Shown here piece after piece: positions 8,900 to 18,430 of a stretch of 43,586 nucleotides of DNA. A program made the position numbers and the translations under genes. How positions within the stretch are numbered: the stretch's first letter is position 1; every line of letters starts with the position of its first letter. The notes beneath the pieces were generated by a model. It worked only from the letters and a program-made list of their open reading frames with translations. It made no database searches and was not told where the DNA came from. Source of the stretch: Chloroflexota bacterium (GTDB lineage Bacteria; Chloroflexota; UBA6077; FW602-bin22; JACPRP01); NCBI GenBank assembly GCA_023480885.1, contig JAMCWX010000032.1, positions 1 to 43,586 on the forward strand, read 5' to 3'.

Positions 8900-9193
8900 G
8901 GCTCCGCCCTGTCCAGAATCGAGCGTGGCCCCCTACAAGGAGTTGGTTGAGCGATTTCTGGACGATGGATGATGACCCTTTGCTTCAGTCGGCACCAGTA
9001 CGCCGAGTTGGTCTTTGACCAGAAGGTCAGTACCTGGATCGCCTGCCACCGCCACGCCTTCGAGAGCTTTGGCGGTTTCACCCAGAGGGTGGTGCTCGAT
9101 TATGTTCCGCGCCACATAATCCGGCGATCGAGCTGGCGGGGATACGTGCGGGGATGGATGTCGATGGAATGGCTGATCTTTCCATCTATTTGA
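8900..9193 (+). pseudogene. Remnant of an IS21-family transposase (IstA)
   Basis: One frame reads SVAPYKELVERFLDDG up to a stop. The frame from 8969 reads LCFSRHQYAELVFDQKVSTW, then IACHRHAFESFGGFTQRVVL. The latter matches the catalytic-core text of IS21 IstA proteins (FSRHQYxxxVFDQ, CHRxAFExFGG, RVVxDN). The conserved DNLK is altered to DYVP and similarity then ends. No istB partner or terminal repeats were seen. This is an inactive fragment. Confidence 0.6.
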
Positions 9194-9331
9194 AGCCTAA
9201 ACTGTCCACTTTTCGCTTTAGCTGACAGCGCGCCAAAGCCCCCTGTCGACAGCCATCCCTGCAGATGATAGTATTATTCTGACGTTATCCCTCTTCCTTC
9301 AGCATCCATCGCATCGAGGGGGCCAAGTCGC

Positions 9332-11521
9332 GTGATAAAGGATCTCGCCATTCTCGCAGTCGCCTTGCTCACGGCGGTCGTCGCGTTCTTCGCAGACACA
9401 GTGCTACTGCCTGGCATTGTACTGCTAGGTCTGCCATACTTCGTGTCCATACTAATCTCGGCCTACTTCCTCTCACCACGAGTGACGGCAGGTGTCACCA
9501 TCTTCACGATAGTCCTGAAGTTGATGGCCGACTTGTCCGAGCAAGCACCAAGCTACCTATCGATTATGTATCTCATCGCCCTGGCGCTTGTCGGTTTCCT
9601 GAGCACATCGCTAGCGAGTAAGATGAGACGTGAGGCTACGTTGGCCGCGGAGGCCCAGGCCTGGCGAAGAAAAGCCATCGACATCTTCGAGAGTATCGCC
9701 GACGGCTTTTTTGTTGTAGACCGCGAGTGGCGGATTACCTGCGTGAACAAGCAGGCGGAGCCTCTCCTGCGACATCGGCGGGAAGAACTGGTGGGGAAGA
9801 ACTTGTGGGAAGTATTTCCCGAGGCCGTCGACACGATCTTCTACGAGGAATATCATCGGGCTCTCGACGAAAAGGTAACAGTGGGATTCCAGCAATTCTA
9901 CCCACCGTTTAACACGTGGTTTGAGGTGCGCGCCTATCCCACCTCGGAGGGCCTATCGGTATACTTCCGTGACATTACCGAGCGAAGGCGGGCAGAAGAG
10001 GAGCACGAGCGGCTGCTCAAGGAGGTGCAGTACGAGCGAGCCCGCTGGCAGTCCACCGTGGACAACATGGTCGACCTGGTAACGGTTTGTGACGTCGCTG
10101 GGCGCGTGGTATACATCAACCCGGCGTACAGCAAGATGATCGGGCTCCTGGCTAGGCCGGACCTCCCGCTGGAAGAGCATCCCAAGTACTACCATCTCTT
10201 CCATTCGGACGGGACCATGTTCGCTGCGGAGGACCTGCCGCTGCAACGAGCAGCATTGCGGAATGAAGTGGTTCGAGATGTCGAGATTGTGCATCGCGCC
10301 GCCGACGGCAGGGAATTCATCGGCGTCTTCAGCGCCGCTCCGCTCCACGACGACAGAGGTAACGTCATCGGCGCTGTCGCGGTAGGACACGATATAACCG
10401 AGCAGCGGCGGTCTGAGGAAGAACGCGAGCGACTGGTTGCCGATGTCCAGCATCGGGCAGCGGAGCTGGACGCGCTGATCGAGAACATGGCCGAAGGGGT
10501 AGCGATAACCGACAGTGCAGGACAGTTACTGCGGGTGAACCGCGCTGGCAGGCAAATCCTGGGCGTGCTCTCTCCTCAGAGCGTGCCGCGTTGCCTGACC
10601 GATATCCCGGAGGAGAGCGTCCTGGCACCAGATGGCCATCGCCTGCCGACTCAAGACTGGCCATTCTGGCGGGCGCTGCGAGGCGAGGTATTCGCCGAGC
10701 AGGAAGTCGTTTACGTGAGACCGAATGGTGATCGCCGCCACCTCCTGATGGCAGGCAGCGGCTTGCGCGACGCGCAGGGTACGATTAGACTGGCGATCAC
10801 GGTCTTTCGCGACATCACGGCAATCCGCGACCTGGAGCGTCAACGGGAGGAGTTTATATCGGTCGTAGCCCACGACTTGCGCGGCGCGATAACGTCGATC
10901 CGTGGCTTCTCCGACCTGTTGATGCGCACCGCGGCCAGGGAAGGCGTCCCAGAGACTGTGCAGCGCTCTTTGGAGATGATCTCCAGTGGGACGCGCAGGA
11001 TGGAAAGGATGATCGCGGACCTCCTGGACGTGTCTCGAATCGAGGCACGAACGCTATCCCTGGTGAAGTCAATCGTGGATCTGCCTTCGCTGGTGCAGGA
11101 CGTAGTCGCCCGCTCGGAGGAGCTCACGAAGGGGCACCATGTGAAGGTGTTTGCCCACGGCGAAATCCCGCAACTGGAAGCCGATCCGGATCGTATCGAC
11201 CAGATACTGACCAATCTCCTATCGAATGCCGGGAAGTACTCCTATCCTGACACTGAGATCGCCGTGGAGGTCGAGCCGAGGCCGGGGGAAGTGACGGTGT
11301 CGGTGACCAATCTCGGACCTGGCGTGCTGCCAGAGGACAGAGAGAAGCTCTTCACGCGATTTCACCGCACGAGGCAAGCGCAGGAAGAGAAGGTACCAGG
11401 CCTTGGTCTGGGCCTGTACATTGCGAAGGGCCTCGTGGAAGCGCACAGTGGGCGCATCTGGGTCGAGAGCGAGCCAGGGAAGTACGCCACGTTCCGCTTC
11501 ACGCTGCCGCTAGCATCCTAA
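9332..11521 (+). CDS. Multi-PAS membrane sensor histidine kinase
   Basis: 729 residues from GTG 9332, with a GAGGGGG motif upstream. About four hydrophobic helices occupy residues 5-100 with almost no periplasmic domain. Three PAS domains follow (each beginning like IDIFESIADGFFVVDREWRI, STVDNMVDLVTVCDVAGRVV or LIENMAEGVAITDSAGQLL), each ending in a DITE or DITA segment. Next come HisKA (SVVAHDLRG, His514) and HATPase (LLSNAGKYS, GLGLGLYIAKGLVE). It is a paralogue of the kinase at 311-2098: PAS3, HisKA and HATPase align almost throughout, but the input ends differ. The atypical receiver protein encoded convergently at 11569 may be its partner. The signal is unknown. Confidence 0.9.
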   Translation: MIKDLAILAVALLTAVVAFFADTVLLPGIVLLGLPYFVSILISAYFLSPRVTAGVTIFTIVLKLMADLSEQAPSYLSIMYLIALALVGFLSTSLASKMRREATLAAEAQAWRRKAIDIFESIADGFFVVDREWRITCVNKQAEPLLRHRREELVGKNLWEVFPEAVDTIFYEEYHRALDEKVTVGFQQFYPPFNTWFEVRAYPTSEGLSVYFRDITERRRAEEEHERLLKEVQYERARWQSTVDNMVDLVTVCDVAGRVVYINPAYSKMIGLLARPDLPLEEHPKYYHLFHSDGTMFAAEDLPLQRAALRNEVVRDVEIVHRAADGREFIGVFSAAPLHDDRGNVIGAVAVGHDITEQRRSEEERERLVADVQHRAAELDALIENMAEGVAITDSAGQLLRVNRAGRQILGVLSPQSVPRCLTDIPEESVLAPDGHRLPTQDWPFWRALRGEVFAEQEVVYVRPNGDRRHLLMAGSGLRDAQGTIRLAITVFRDITAIRDLERQREEFISVVAHDLRGAITSIRGFSDLLMRTAAREGVPETVQRSLEMISSGTRRMERMIADLLDVSRIEARTLSLVKSIVDLPSLVQDVVARSEELTKGHHVKVFAHGEIPQLEADPDRIDQILTNLLSNAGKYSYPDTEIAVEVEPRPGEVTVSVTNLGPGVLPEDREKLFTRFHRTRQAQEEKVPGLGLGLYIAKGLVEAHSGRIWVESEPGKYATFRFTLPLAS

Positions 11522-11568
11522 CGCTACAACGATGGGGATGTTCACGGTCAAGGGTCGCTCCTTCAGAG

Positions 11569-11967
11569 TCATCTGGTCTCTTCGAGCCTCGGTTCAGCGT
11601 TGTCCAATACCCTGTTCACCTTCCGCACCAGATCGTCGATGTCAAATGGCTTGGGTACAACGTCCGCCAGACCGAAATCGCCCCGACGGACCATCCCACT
11701 GCTCGCATAAGTCGAAATCAGAATGACAGGGGTATCGCCCACGAGCGCCCTGATCTTGGTGAGGAAAGAGGGATCGAAGTCCAGCGGCTTGCTTTGGCAC
11801 AACGCTTCAGTGATGAACAGGTCGAAATGCGAGTTCGATAGCAGGGTTGTGGCTTCCGCCAGAGAATGCGCAGCGCTTGCTTCGTATCCCTCCAGCTCGA
11901 GGATTTGGGTTAAGAGCGCGAGCGAAAATCGGTCAGGATCTACGACCAGGATAGCTTTCGTTGCCAC
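11569..11967 (-). CDS. Stand-alone receiver-domain protein with Glu at the phospho-acceptor position
   Basis: 132 residues from GTG 11967, chosen because GGGGAGG lies about nine bases upstream; the frame could start at 11991. One REC domain and no output domain: ATKAILVVDPDRFSLALLTQ, HFDLFITEALCQ, PVILISTYASSG, DVVPKPFDIDDLVRKV. The acidic pocket has D-P-D, the conserved Thr/Ser is in LIST, and Lys is in PKPF. The residue that should be the phosphorylated Asp (family text DLVLLDxxMP) is Glu (DLFITE). Glu often mimics the phosphorylated state, so this may be a constitutively active or non-phosphorylated adaptor. It is convergent with the kinase ending at 11521, 47 bp away. Confidence 0.75.
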   Translation of the reverse strand: MATKAILVVDPDRFSLALLTQILELEGYEASAAHSLAEATTLLSNSHFDLFITEALCQSKPLDFDPSFLTKIRALVGDTPVILISTYASSGMVRRGDFGLADVVPKPFDIDDLVRKVNRVLDNAEPRLEETR

Positions 11968-12135
11968 GGCCACACCTCCCCTTCCCTGCAACGATCTACC
12001 CAGCCCGTAGGCTCGCTGTGAGTTAAGCAGACACTTATCAGATTACGCGAGCTTGTTCGCCTTGCTATTCTAATGCAACTGTCCTGATACTTGCAACGTC
12101 CGCCATCGAAAAAACGTCACGAGGTCGCCGCCACA

Positions 12136-12314
12136 TCACCGACCCGACTTCACCAAATACTCGTCCAACAGTATGAGGTCGGATGGACTCCTGGCGATGC
12201 GATCAAGCGCCTCTTCACCGTTGCTGGCCGTTTGCACGGCGTACCCTTCCTTGTTGAGAAGCGCCGCGACAAACACTCCAAAGAGGAATCATCCTCGACC
12301 ACCAGATGGTCTAC
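12136..12314 (-). pseudogene. Remnant of a response-regulator receiver domain
   Basis: On the minus strand one frame reads HLVVEDDSSLE, then a frameshift leads to FVAALLNKEGYAVQTASNGE, EALDRIARSPSDLILLDEYL and a TGA at 12138-12136. This is the first half of a receiver domain with the acidic pair EDD and the phospho-acceptor in LILLD. The start, the second half and any output domain are missing. It probably decayed from a regulator related to the one at 11569. Confidence 0.6.
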
Positions 12315-12456
12315 TCTGAGGCTCTACACGTGCATAGAACGTGCTGCGGCACAACCTCCGGAGCGCCCCTATGATAACATCATCTTCTTGACATTGCAAC
12401 CTGCTTTTAAGGTTATATCGTTGCAAACGGCTTGCAAATTTGGAGGTTGGCGGGAA

Positions 12457-12846
12457 TTGGGGGATGAACAATTCGTCATTGGCGAGCTCGCCAGACGCAC
12501 TGGCTACAGCACGGGGATGATTCGCCATCTTGAGAAAATGGGGGTGATCACACCACCGGTTCGCACCGCTGTAGGATACAGGCTTTTCGGACCACACCAC
12601 GTGCAGGAACTGCGATTCGTGCGCGACATGCAGGATCTTGGTTTCTACGCCCAGCAGATCAAGATGCTGCGTGAGATCAAGCTGGGGGAAAGCCCGATTA
12701 TAGAAAAGCAAGAGGCCATTGAAGAAATCTTTCAGGAACATGCTAGGTACGTGGAAGATAAGGTGACGTACTTTACGAATCTCAAGAACAGGCTCAGCGT
12801 CGTAGCGCCTGATTTCGTAGACAACATTCTTATAGGCGACTGCTAA
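12457..12846 (+). CDS. MerR-family transcriptional regulator
   Basis: The frame is open from 12091, but only the part after 12457 looks like protein. TTG 12457 has GGAGG about ten bases upstream and gives 129 residues. The N-terminal winged helix reads FVIGELARRTGYSTGMIRHL, EKMGVITPPVRT, GYRLFGPHHVQELRFVRDMQ, followed by the dimerisation helix (IIEKQEAIEEIFQEHARYVE). Family role: binds between overlong-spaced promoter elements and switches transcription in response to a ligand or metal. The usual metal-site cysteines are absent (only a final Cys), so it is probably not a classical metal sensor. The start codon is uncertain. Confidence 0.75.
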   Translation: MGDEQFVIGELARRTGYSTGMIRHLEKMGVITPPVRTAVGYRLFGPHHVQELRFVRDMQDLGFYAQQIKMLREIKLGESPIIEKQEAIEEIFQEHARYVEDKVTYFTNLKNRLSVVAPDFVDNILIGDC

Positions 12847-12850
12847 GCTC

Positions 12851-13003
12851 ATGGCAGGTCGCAATATGGAAACCGACGACAACAAAGTATCCGTCCGGGA
12901 AATGATGGAGTACCTTAGACAGAACAAGGTGTCTATGCAATACGATGCAGAAGACCTTGAGCACGACCTCAATGGCATCTACGCTCGGCTGGGGGAGCGC
13001 TAG
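12851..13003 (+). CDS. Small hypothetical protein downstream of the MerR gene
   Basis: ATG 12851 lies four bases after the MerR stop codon and encodes 50 hydrophilic residues with a plausible helical, acidic pattern (KVSVREMMEYLRQNKVSMQY, DAEDLEHDLNGIYARLGE). No domain is recognised. The tight spacing suggests translational coupling with the regulator. No strong ribosome binding site is visible, so it may not be real. Confidence 0.4.
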   Translation: MAGRNMETDDNKVSVREMMEYLRQNKVSMQYDAEDLEHDLNGIYARLGER

Positions 13004-13530
<527 letters not shown>

Positions 13531-13533
<3 letters not shown>

Positions 13534-14260
13534 CCTGGGGCGAGAGGGCATGAACAACGTTGACCCCCAACAACCTCATCACCTGGCGCCACTGAGGGTC
13601 CGCTTCGTCGGTTTGGAGGAAGTGTTTCCTCCACATACTGTCACGGCCTTGGATGAAGCGGAATACCCGTAATGAATCAACGTAGTATTGGAAGGGCAGG
13701 CCGTTGATACGCATCAAGATTTCGGCAGCCCTAATGTGAGCCCAAGTGGTTTCACTGCTAACGAAGTCAGCGTACAAGAGTTTTCGGCTGAAGTCATCCA
13801 GGGAGGTGATCAGAGCCCATTTCTCTTCGACATACGGGGACCAACGATGCAGGGAGGCATCGTGTTGGATCAGAGCGCCGATGGCAGTGGTAACTACTTC
13901 GTGGTCGTGGACCTTTTTCTTGGGACGAGCCTGATAACATCCCAGGTTCTTCGCTCGCGTGATAATCGTGGGCAGGGACACTTCAAGTTCGTGTTTAGCA
14001 AGGCGACCCCTGACGGCCGAGTAGTTGTACGTCGTGATGGGCAACGAGGGATCGTCAATCAGAGATTTCTCTATCATCAACTCCTTCTAAATCTCTTCCT
14101 CGATACGAACGGCAATCCTGGGAGAGCTGGTCCAGCGATAATCGATGGAGAATTCATCCCTGTTTGCCCGGTACTGTTTCAACAGCGCGAAGAATGTTGT
14201 CTTGCCGATTTCCCAATAAATGCGGGAGAACCACTTTTGTCACGTTTCCTTCAAGCACTC
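13531..14260 (-). pseudogene. Truncated and frameshifted integrase-core (rve) transposase
   Basis: From 14080 down to 13531 the frame reads SLPITTYNYSAVRGRLAKHE, HDASLHRWSPYVEEKWALIT, SLDDFSRKLLYADFVSSETT, YYVDSLRVFRFIQGRDSMWR and VMRLLGVNVVHALSPQA, which is the DDE/rve core of an insertion-sequence transposase. The family normally goes on with KGKxERPYRWLQ, which holds the catalytic Glu. Here it stops exactly at the brnT junction. Upstream (14260-14081) earlier family text (IYWEIGKTTFFALLKQYRAG, then SSPRIAVRIEEEI) is split by a frameshift and a TAG. The element is dead; no terminal inverted repeats were identified. Confidence 0.7.
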
Positions 14261-14476
14261 TAACGTGTTTCTAACCTCATACTAACGCCTACTCTCACTA
14301 TATTCTTATAACCTAAGAGAAGGGACGAAAGCGGGTTTTGCCGATGAAGACTATCTCGTGCAGCTAATCAGGAACTGAGGAACCTGATTAAGTCGATCCG
14401 TTTGACAATCCGCATTGCTTGTTGCGCAAATAGCGGCTACACGTGATTTAACAAGAAGAAACTAGAGGCGTGAAGC

Positions 14477-16153
14477 ATGTTCGAGCCTGGCAGCAAAGTG
14501 TGTGAAAATGCTGCTTTCGAAGATACGCGCGCATCCTGGTATGTAGAAAGCCGCCAGGCGATTGAACGAAATATTGTAAGTTTTCAAGATCTAGTTGCAC
14601 TGGCAGACAGCTTTTTGAGTCAAGGCAGGTATGGCGCCGCTGCTGTTTATGCTCAAATAGCAGCTGATTACGCTTGGCACAACCACCCAGGCGTGTTCGT
14701 AAGCTCACAGCTTGAACGAATTCTCCACAGGATTAGCCAAGACACGACACGGCTGGCTCATTGTGCTCGAAGAAACTCACGGCCGAATAGATTGCCAGGA
14801 CACGTGTTTCACGTGTTAACTCAGGCATATGGCATCGGAGGGCATACCCGCTTGGTTTGGAGGTGGATTCAGCAAGATACCGAGCGGTCTCATTCTATTG
14901 TGCTCACCAGACAAGGGAGTTGGAAAGTACCCAGAATATTGTATGATGCAGCACGTGCCGCAGGTGGAAGGATTTATTCTCTCGATGCCAGGACAGGTGA
15001 TCTCTTGTTTAGGGCAAGAGCGCTAAGGAAACTTGTGGGCTCGGCTGATCAAGTAGTCTTGCATATTCATCCTTATGACGTGGTTCCAACCATCGCTTTT
15101 GCCAGCAAGCAGAACCTGCCTCCAGTCATTTTCCTAAATCACTCTGACCACGTGTTTTGGGTAGGAGCAAGTATCAGTGATGCAGTTGCACAACTGCGCG
15201 AGTCAGGAAGGTTGTTTTCGCGAGAGCGCAGAGGGATCCCCCTAGAAAGAAGCATCCTTTTCCCTACTCCTTTAGGTTCCATACGGCGGACACTTTCGCG
15301 ATCACAGGCTAAGAGCCAATTGGGTTTTCCTGAAGATAGGGTATTAATACTGTCTGCAGCTTCTTCGTACAAATATGCTCCCTTATTTGAATACAGCTTT
15401 ACTGATACGATTATGCCAATACTGGAGAAGTATGACAACACCGTCCTATTGGTGATTGGTCCTGGCAATACCAGACTTGGTCAGTTCATAACGGCAAGCC
15501 ATCAGATGCAGGGGAGCGTTAAGGTTCTCGATAAACGTGAAGATACATCGTTGTTCTACCAGGCCGCCGATATCTACGTGGACTCGTTCCCATTTCCTTC
15601 GATAACTTCTCTTCTAGAAGCTGGCGCATATGCCCTTCCTTTGGTAAGCTATTGCCCCTATCCTTCTGAAGCCGAAATGTTTTGTGCTGATGCGCCAGGG
15701 CTGTCGAATAACCTGATCCGTGCGACAAGCGCCGAGCAGTACATAGCTGTGCTCTCACGTCTAATCGAAAACTCAAACTTTCGATTAGTCCTCGGAGAAA
15801 GTGCCAAGCAAAGCATTTCAGACAAGCATGGCGGAAAAGATTGGCATCAGTTCCTGCGCAATTTGTACCTGCGTGCCGCAGAAATCTCGTCAGCACCTGA
15901 ACCGCAAAGCGAGCTGAACCTGAAACCAGCTGGCACCCTAGATATCTTGTTAGCTGGTCTCCATTCAAAAGGCAGGATTTCACGCCCGCTTGATGCGGTC
16001 ATACGAGACCATATTAGACTACTACCGCTCGGCTTACGAGCGCGAGTATGGGCCGAAACGTGTAGAAGGGATGAACCTCTTAAGCCAAGTCTTCTGCTTC
16101 CTGAATGGCTTTGTACACGTCTAGGAAAGTTGCGATCCTGGCGGAAGCGATGA
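14477..16153 (+). CDS. Glycosyltransferase, GT-B fold (GT4-like)
   Basis: 558 residues, ATG 14477. An N-terminal helical region of about 90 residues (FQDLVALADSFLSQGRYGAA, TPR-like) precedes a GT-B fold. The N-lobe has GIGGHTRLVWRWIQ and HIHPYDVVPTIAFA; the C-lobe has VLILSAASSYKY, NTVLLVIGPG, KVLDKREDTSLFYQAADIYV and the donor-binding text PSITSLLEAGAYALPLV. Family role: transfer of a sugar from a nucleotide donor. It starts a rightward operon whose next four genes look like nucleotide-sugar or amino-sugar biosynthesis, so it may attach the sugar they make to a surface glycan or a natural product. No membrane segments or signal peptide, so cytoplasmic. Acceptor unknown. Confidence 0.8.
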   Translation: MFEPGSKVCENAAFEDTRASWYVESRQAIERNIVSFQDLVALADSFLSQGRYGAAAVYAQIAADYAWHNHPGVFVSSQLERILHRISQDTTRLAHCARRNSRPNRLPGHVFHVLTQAYGIGGHTRLVWRWIQQDTERSHSIVLTRQGSWKVPRILYDAARAAGGRIYSLDARTGDLLFRARALRKLVGSADQVVLHIHPYDVVPTIAFASKQNLPPVIFLNHSDHVFWVGASISDAVAQLRESGRLFSRERRGIPLERSILFPTPLGSIRRTLSRSQAKSQLGFPEDRVLILSAASSYKYAPLFEYSFTDTIMPILEKYDNTVLLVIGPGNTRLGQFITASHQMQGSVKVLDKREDTSLFYQAADIYVDSFPFPSITSLLEAGAYALPLVSYCPYPSEAEMFCADAPGLSNNLIRATSAEQYIAVLSRLIENSNFRLVLGESAKQSISDKHGGKDWHQFLRNLYLRAAEISSAPEPQSELNLKPAGTLDILLAGLHSKGRISRPLDAVIRDHIRLLPLGLRARVWAETCRRDEPLKPSLLLPEWLCTRLGKLRSWRKR

Positions 16154-16202
16154 GCGTGCCAGCCAGGGGCATGGGCGACGTACGTGACCAGAAGGAGAGA
16201 AA

Positions 16203-17222
16203 ATGATCGGCATCGCTGTTATCGGCTTTGGATACTGGGGGCCAAACCTGGTGCGCAATTTAGACGGGGCTCCAGGTGCACGCGTGGTTGCCGTGAGCGA
16301 CCTTCGCCGAGAGCAGCTTGCCAAGGTACAGGCTCGTTATCCGGCGGTAAAAACGACGACCGATTACCGTGAGTTGCTCAATGATCCTTCGATCGATGCC
16401 ATCGTCATAGCTACCCCAGTTTCGACCCACTTTGAGCTGGCTTTGGACGCCCTGCGAGCCGGAAAACACGTCCTTGTAGAGAAGCCATTGGCGGTGACGG
16501 TAGAGCAAGGTCTGCGCCTACTGGACGAGGCTGCTCGCCGCAAACGAATTCTAATGGTCGATCACACGTTTGTCTACGCTGGCGCTGTGCGCAAGATCAA
16601 AGAGATTGTCGATGAGGGACTTCTTGGACCGATCTACTATTACGACTCGGTACGGGTCAATCTAGGTCTGTTCCAGCGCGAGGTGAACGTGCTCTGGGAT
16701 CTGGCTGTGCACGATCTCTCTATTATGGATTACGTCTTGGATGCGCGTCCGTGCGCTGTGGCAGCTATCGGCACCACGCACGTAGGCAGAATGGAGAATA
16801 TAGCCTATCTTACGTGCTTCTTCGACCACAGCTTGATCGCACACCTCCACGTCAACTGGCTAGCCCCGGTCAAGGTTCGTCGTGCGCTCATCGGTGGTGC
16901 GCAAAAGATGATCGTCTATGATGACCTTGAGCCCAGCGAGAAGGTTAAGGTCTACGACAGAGGAGTCACACTCAATGAGGGACCAGAGGGGATACATGAG
17001 CTACTTGTGGGGTACCGTATGGGCGATATGTGGGCGCCGCAGTTGAACACGGCCGAGCCTTTGCACGTCGAAACACTGCATTTCCTGGAGTGCATTGAGC
17101 AAGACCGGCAGCCGTTGACAAGTGGCCAGGCCGGCCTGCGCGTGGTGCATATCCTGGAGACCGCCATGTGCTCACTAGCACGAAGTGGTCAGCCGATCGA
17201 ACTAAATTGGGGAAGGAGCTAA
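16203..17222 (+). CDS. Gfo/Idh/MocA-family NAD(P)-dependent sugar dehydrogenase
   Basis: 339 residues; ATG 16203 after AAGGAGAG. The N-terminal Rossmann fold shows IAVIGFGYWGPNLVRNL, the EKPL motif (HVLVEKPLAVTVEQG) and DHTFVYAGAV. The C-terminal half is a mixed alpha/beta domain with the catalytic-site region LWDLAVHDLSIMDYVL (Asp/His pair). It resembles enzymes of the WlbA type that oxidise the 3-position of UDP-hexuronic sugars before transamination. The DegT aminotransferase three genes on supports that pairing, but the substrate is inference. The stop is directly followed by the ATG of the next gene (TAAATG), so the two are probably translationally coupled. Confidence 0.85.
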   Translation: MIGIAVIGFGYWGPNLVRNLDGAPGARVVAVSDLRREQLAKVQARYPAVKTTTDYRELLNDPSIDAIVIATPVSTHFELALDALRAGKHVLVEKPLAVTVEQGLRLLDEAARRKRILMVDHTFVYAGAVRKIKEIVDEGLLGPIYYYDSVRVNLGLFQREVNVLWDLAVHDLSIMDYVLDARPCAVAAIGTTHVGRMENIAYLTCFFDHSLIAHLHVNWLAPVKVRRALIGGAQKMIVYDDLEPSEKVKVYDRGVTLNEGPEGIHELLVGYRMGDMWAPQLNTAEPLHVETLHFLECIEQDRQPLTSGQAGLRVVHILETAMCSLARSGQPIELNWGRS

Positions 17223-18356
17223 ATGCAGGATACAAACCAAGTTGCAGCACGATTAGCCAAGGCTGTCCACATCGTGCAGAAGGGAGAAGCTGCGGAATCC
17301 AAACCTTGCGTTCTGGTTACCAGTGTTGGCGGACGCTCTGTTGGCTGCCAGATTCTGCAGGCATTGTTGCTGCATGGTGAGAAATATCGGATTGTGGCAA
17401 CGGACGCAGATGCGTTCTCTTTCGGTTTGTATCAGGTCCAACATCGGTACGTTGTTCCATTTGCACAGGATCCGCACTATCTCCCGAGTATCTTGCGTCT
17501 CGTAGAAATGGAAGGCGTGAATGCAATTCTGCCTGGCACCGAGGCGGAAGTCCAGGTCCTGACAAGACACCGTGACGACCTAGAATCTGTAAACTGTCGG
17601 CTCATCGCCAATCCTGCCGAGGTAGTAAGTCTGTGCAGCAACAAGTGGCGACTCTATCAGTGGCTAAAGACCAATAATATCGGAGCGCCAAGAACTGTGT
17701 TGGCACATGAATGGGAAGATCTGGTTGCAGAAGTGGGTTTTCCAATAGTAGGCAAACCGACCGAGGCTACTGGTGGTTCTCGCAGCGTAGCTATTCTGAA
17801 GGATGACAAGGAGGTCTGGCAGTATCTGGAAGAAACTGGAGGGAGTGGAGTCATATTTCAGGAGTATATCGGAGCATCCGAAAACGAGTACACCGTCGGC
17901 GTGCTCGTTTCGGAGACTGGCGACGTTATCGACTCCATCGCGATTCATCGGAAGCTCGTTGGTCTGTCGCTAGGAATTGAACGTGTCATCAGTGGTTTCT
18001 CTTATGCACTTTCTACAGGTTACTCGCAAGGCCACGTTGTCAAACACCCTCTTATTCAGCAAATATGTGAGGGTTTGGTTGTGAAGCTGGGTGCGCGAGG
18101 GCCAGCGAATATTCAGTGCCGCCTGGTAGGTGATGAAGTCAAAGTGTTCGAAGTTCATCCTCGATTTTCAGGAACGACTTCAATACGTGCAGAGGTAGGT
18201 TTCAACGAGCCCGATGTTCTGATCCGCAACTACCTGTACAACGAGGCATTTGGTCGACTTAACTACCAAACGGACGTTGTAGCCATACGAGCCTTCAGCA
18301 ATGCAATTGTCCCATTTTCTGTAATGACCAATGTCCCAAGAGCGTCAACCTTATGA
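17223..18356 (+). CDS. ATP-grasp ligase (carbamoyl-phosphate-synthase-like fold)
   Basis: 377 residues, ATG 17223 immediately after the previous stop. N-terminal pre-ATP domain: PCVLVTSVGGRSVGCQILQA ... RIVATDADAFS ... AILPGTEAEVQ. ATP-grasp core: GFPIVGKPTEATGGSRSVAI (ATP-binding Lys), FQEYIGASENEYTVGV and KVFEVHPRFSGTTSIRAEVG (Mg-binding Glu and Arg). Family role: ATP-dependent ligation of a carboxylate to an amine, thiol or similar via an acyl phosphate. In sugar clusters such enzymes attach amino acids or modify sugars; the partner here is unknown. Cytoplasmic. Confidence 0.8.
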   Translation: MQDTNQVAARLAKAVHIVQKGEAAESKPCVLVTSVGGRSVGCQILQALLLHGEKYRIVATDADAFSFGLYQVQHRYVVPFAQDPHYLPSILRLVEMEGVNAILPGTEAEVQVLTRHRDDLESVNCRLIANPAEVVSLCSNKWRLYQWLKTNNIGAPRTVLAHEWEDLVAEVGFPIVGKPTEATGGSRSVAILKDDKEVWQYLEETGGSGVIFQEYIGASENEYTVGVLVSETGDVIDSIAIHRKLVGLSLGIERVISGFSYALSTGYSQGHVVKHPLIQQICEGLVVKLGARGPANIQCRLVGDEVKVFEVHPRFSGTTSIRAEVGFNEPDVLIRNYLYNEAFGRLNYQTDVVAIRAFSNAIVPFSVMTNVPRASTL

Positions 18357-18430
18357 AGATAGGCTTTAGAAACCCCAAGCATTCAGGTGCGCGGCTTCTG
18401 CCCCAGCACGCCCCGACAGTGGTGTAGAAG

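Noticed and set aside
12289-12978. 229-codon leftward frame opposite the MerR gene
   Set aside because: The MerR helix-turn-helix on the plus strand is convincing; this frame has no recognisable content.
13688-14263. 191-codon rightward frame
   Set aside because: It is the antisense shadow of the transposase remnant, which has clear rve-family text on the other strand.
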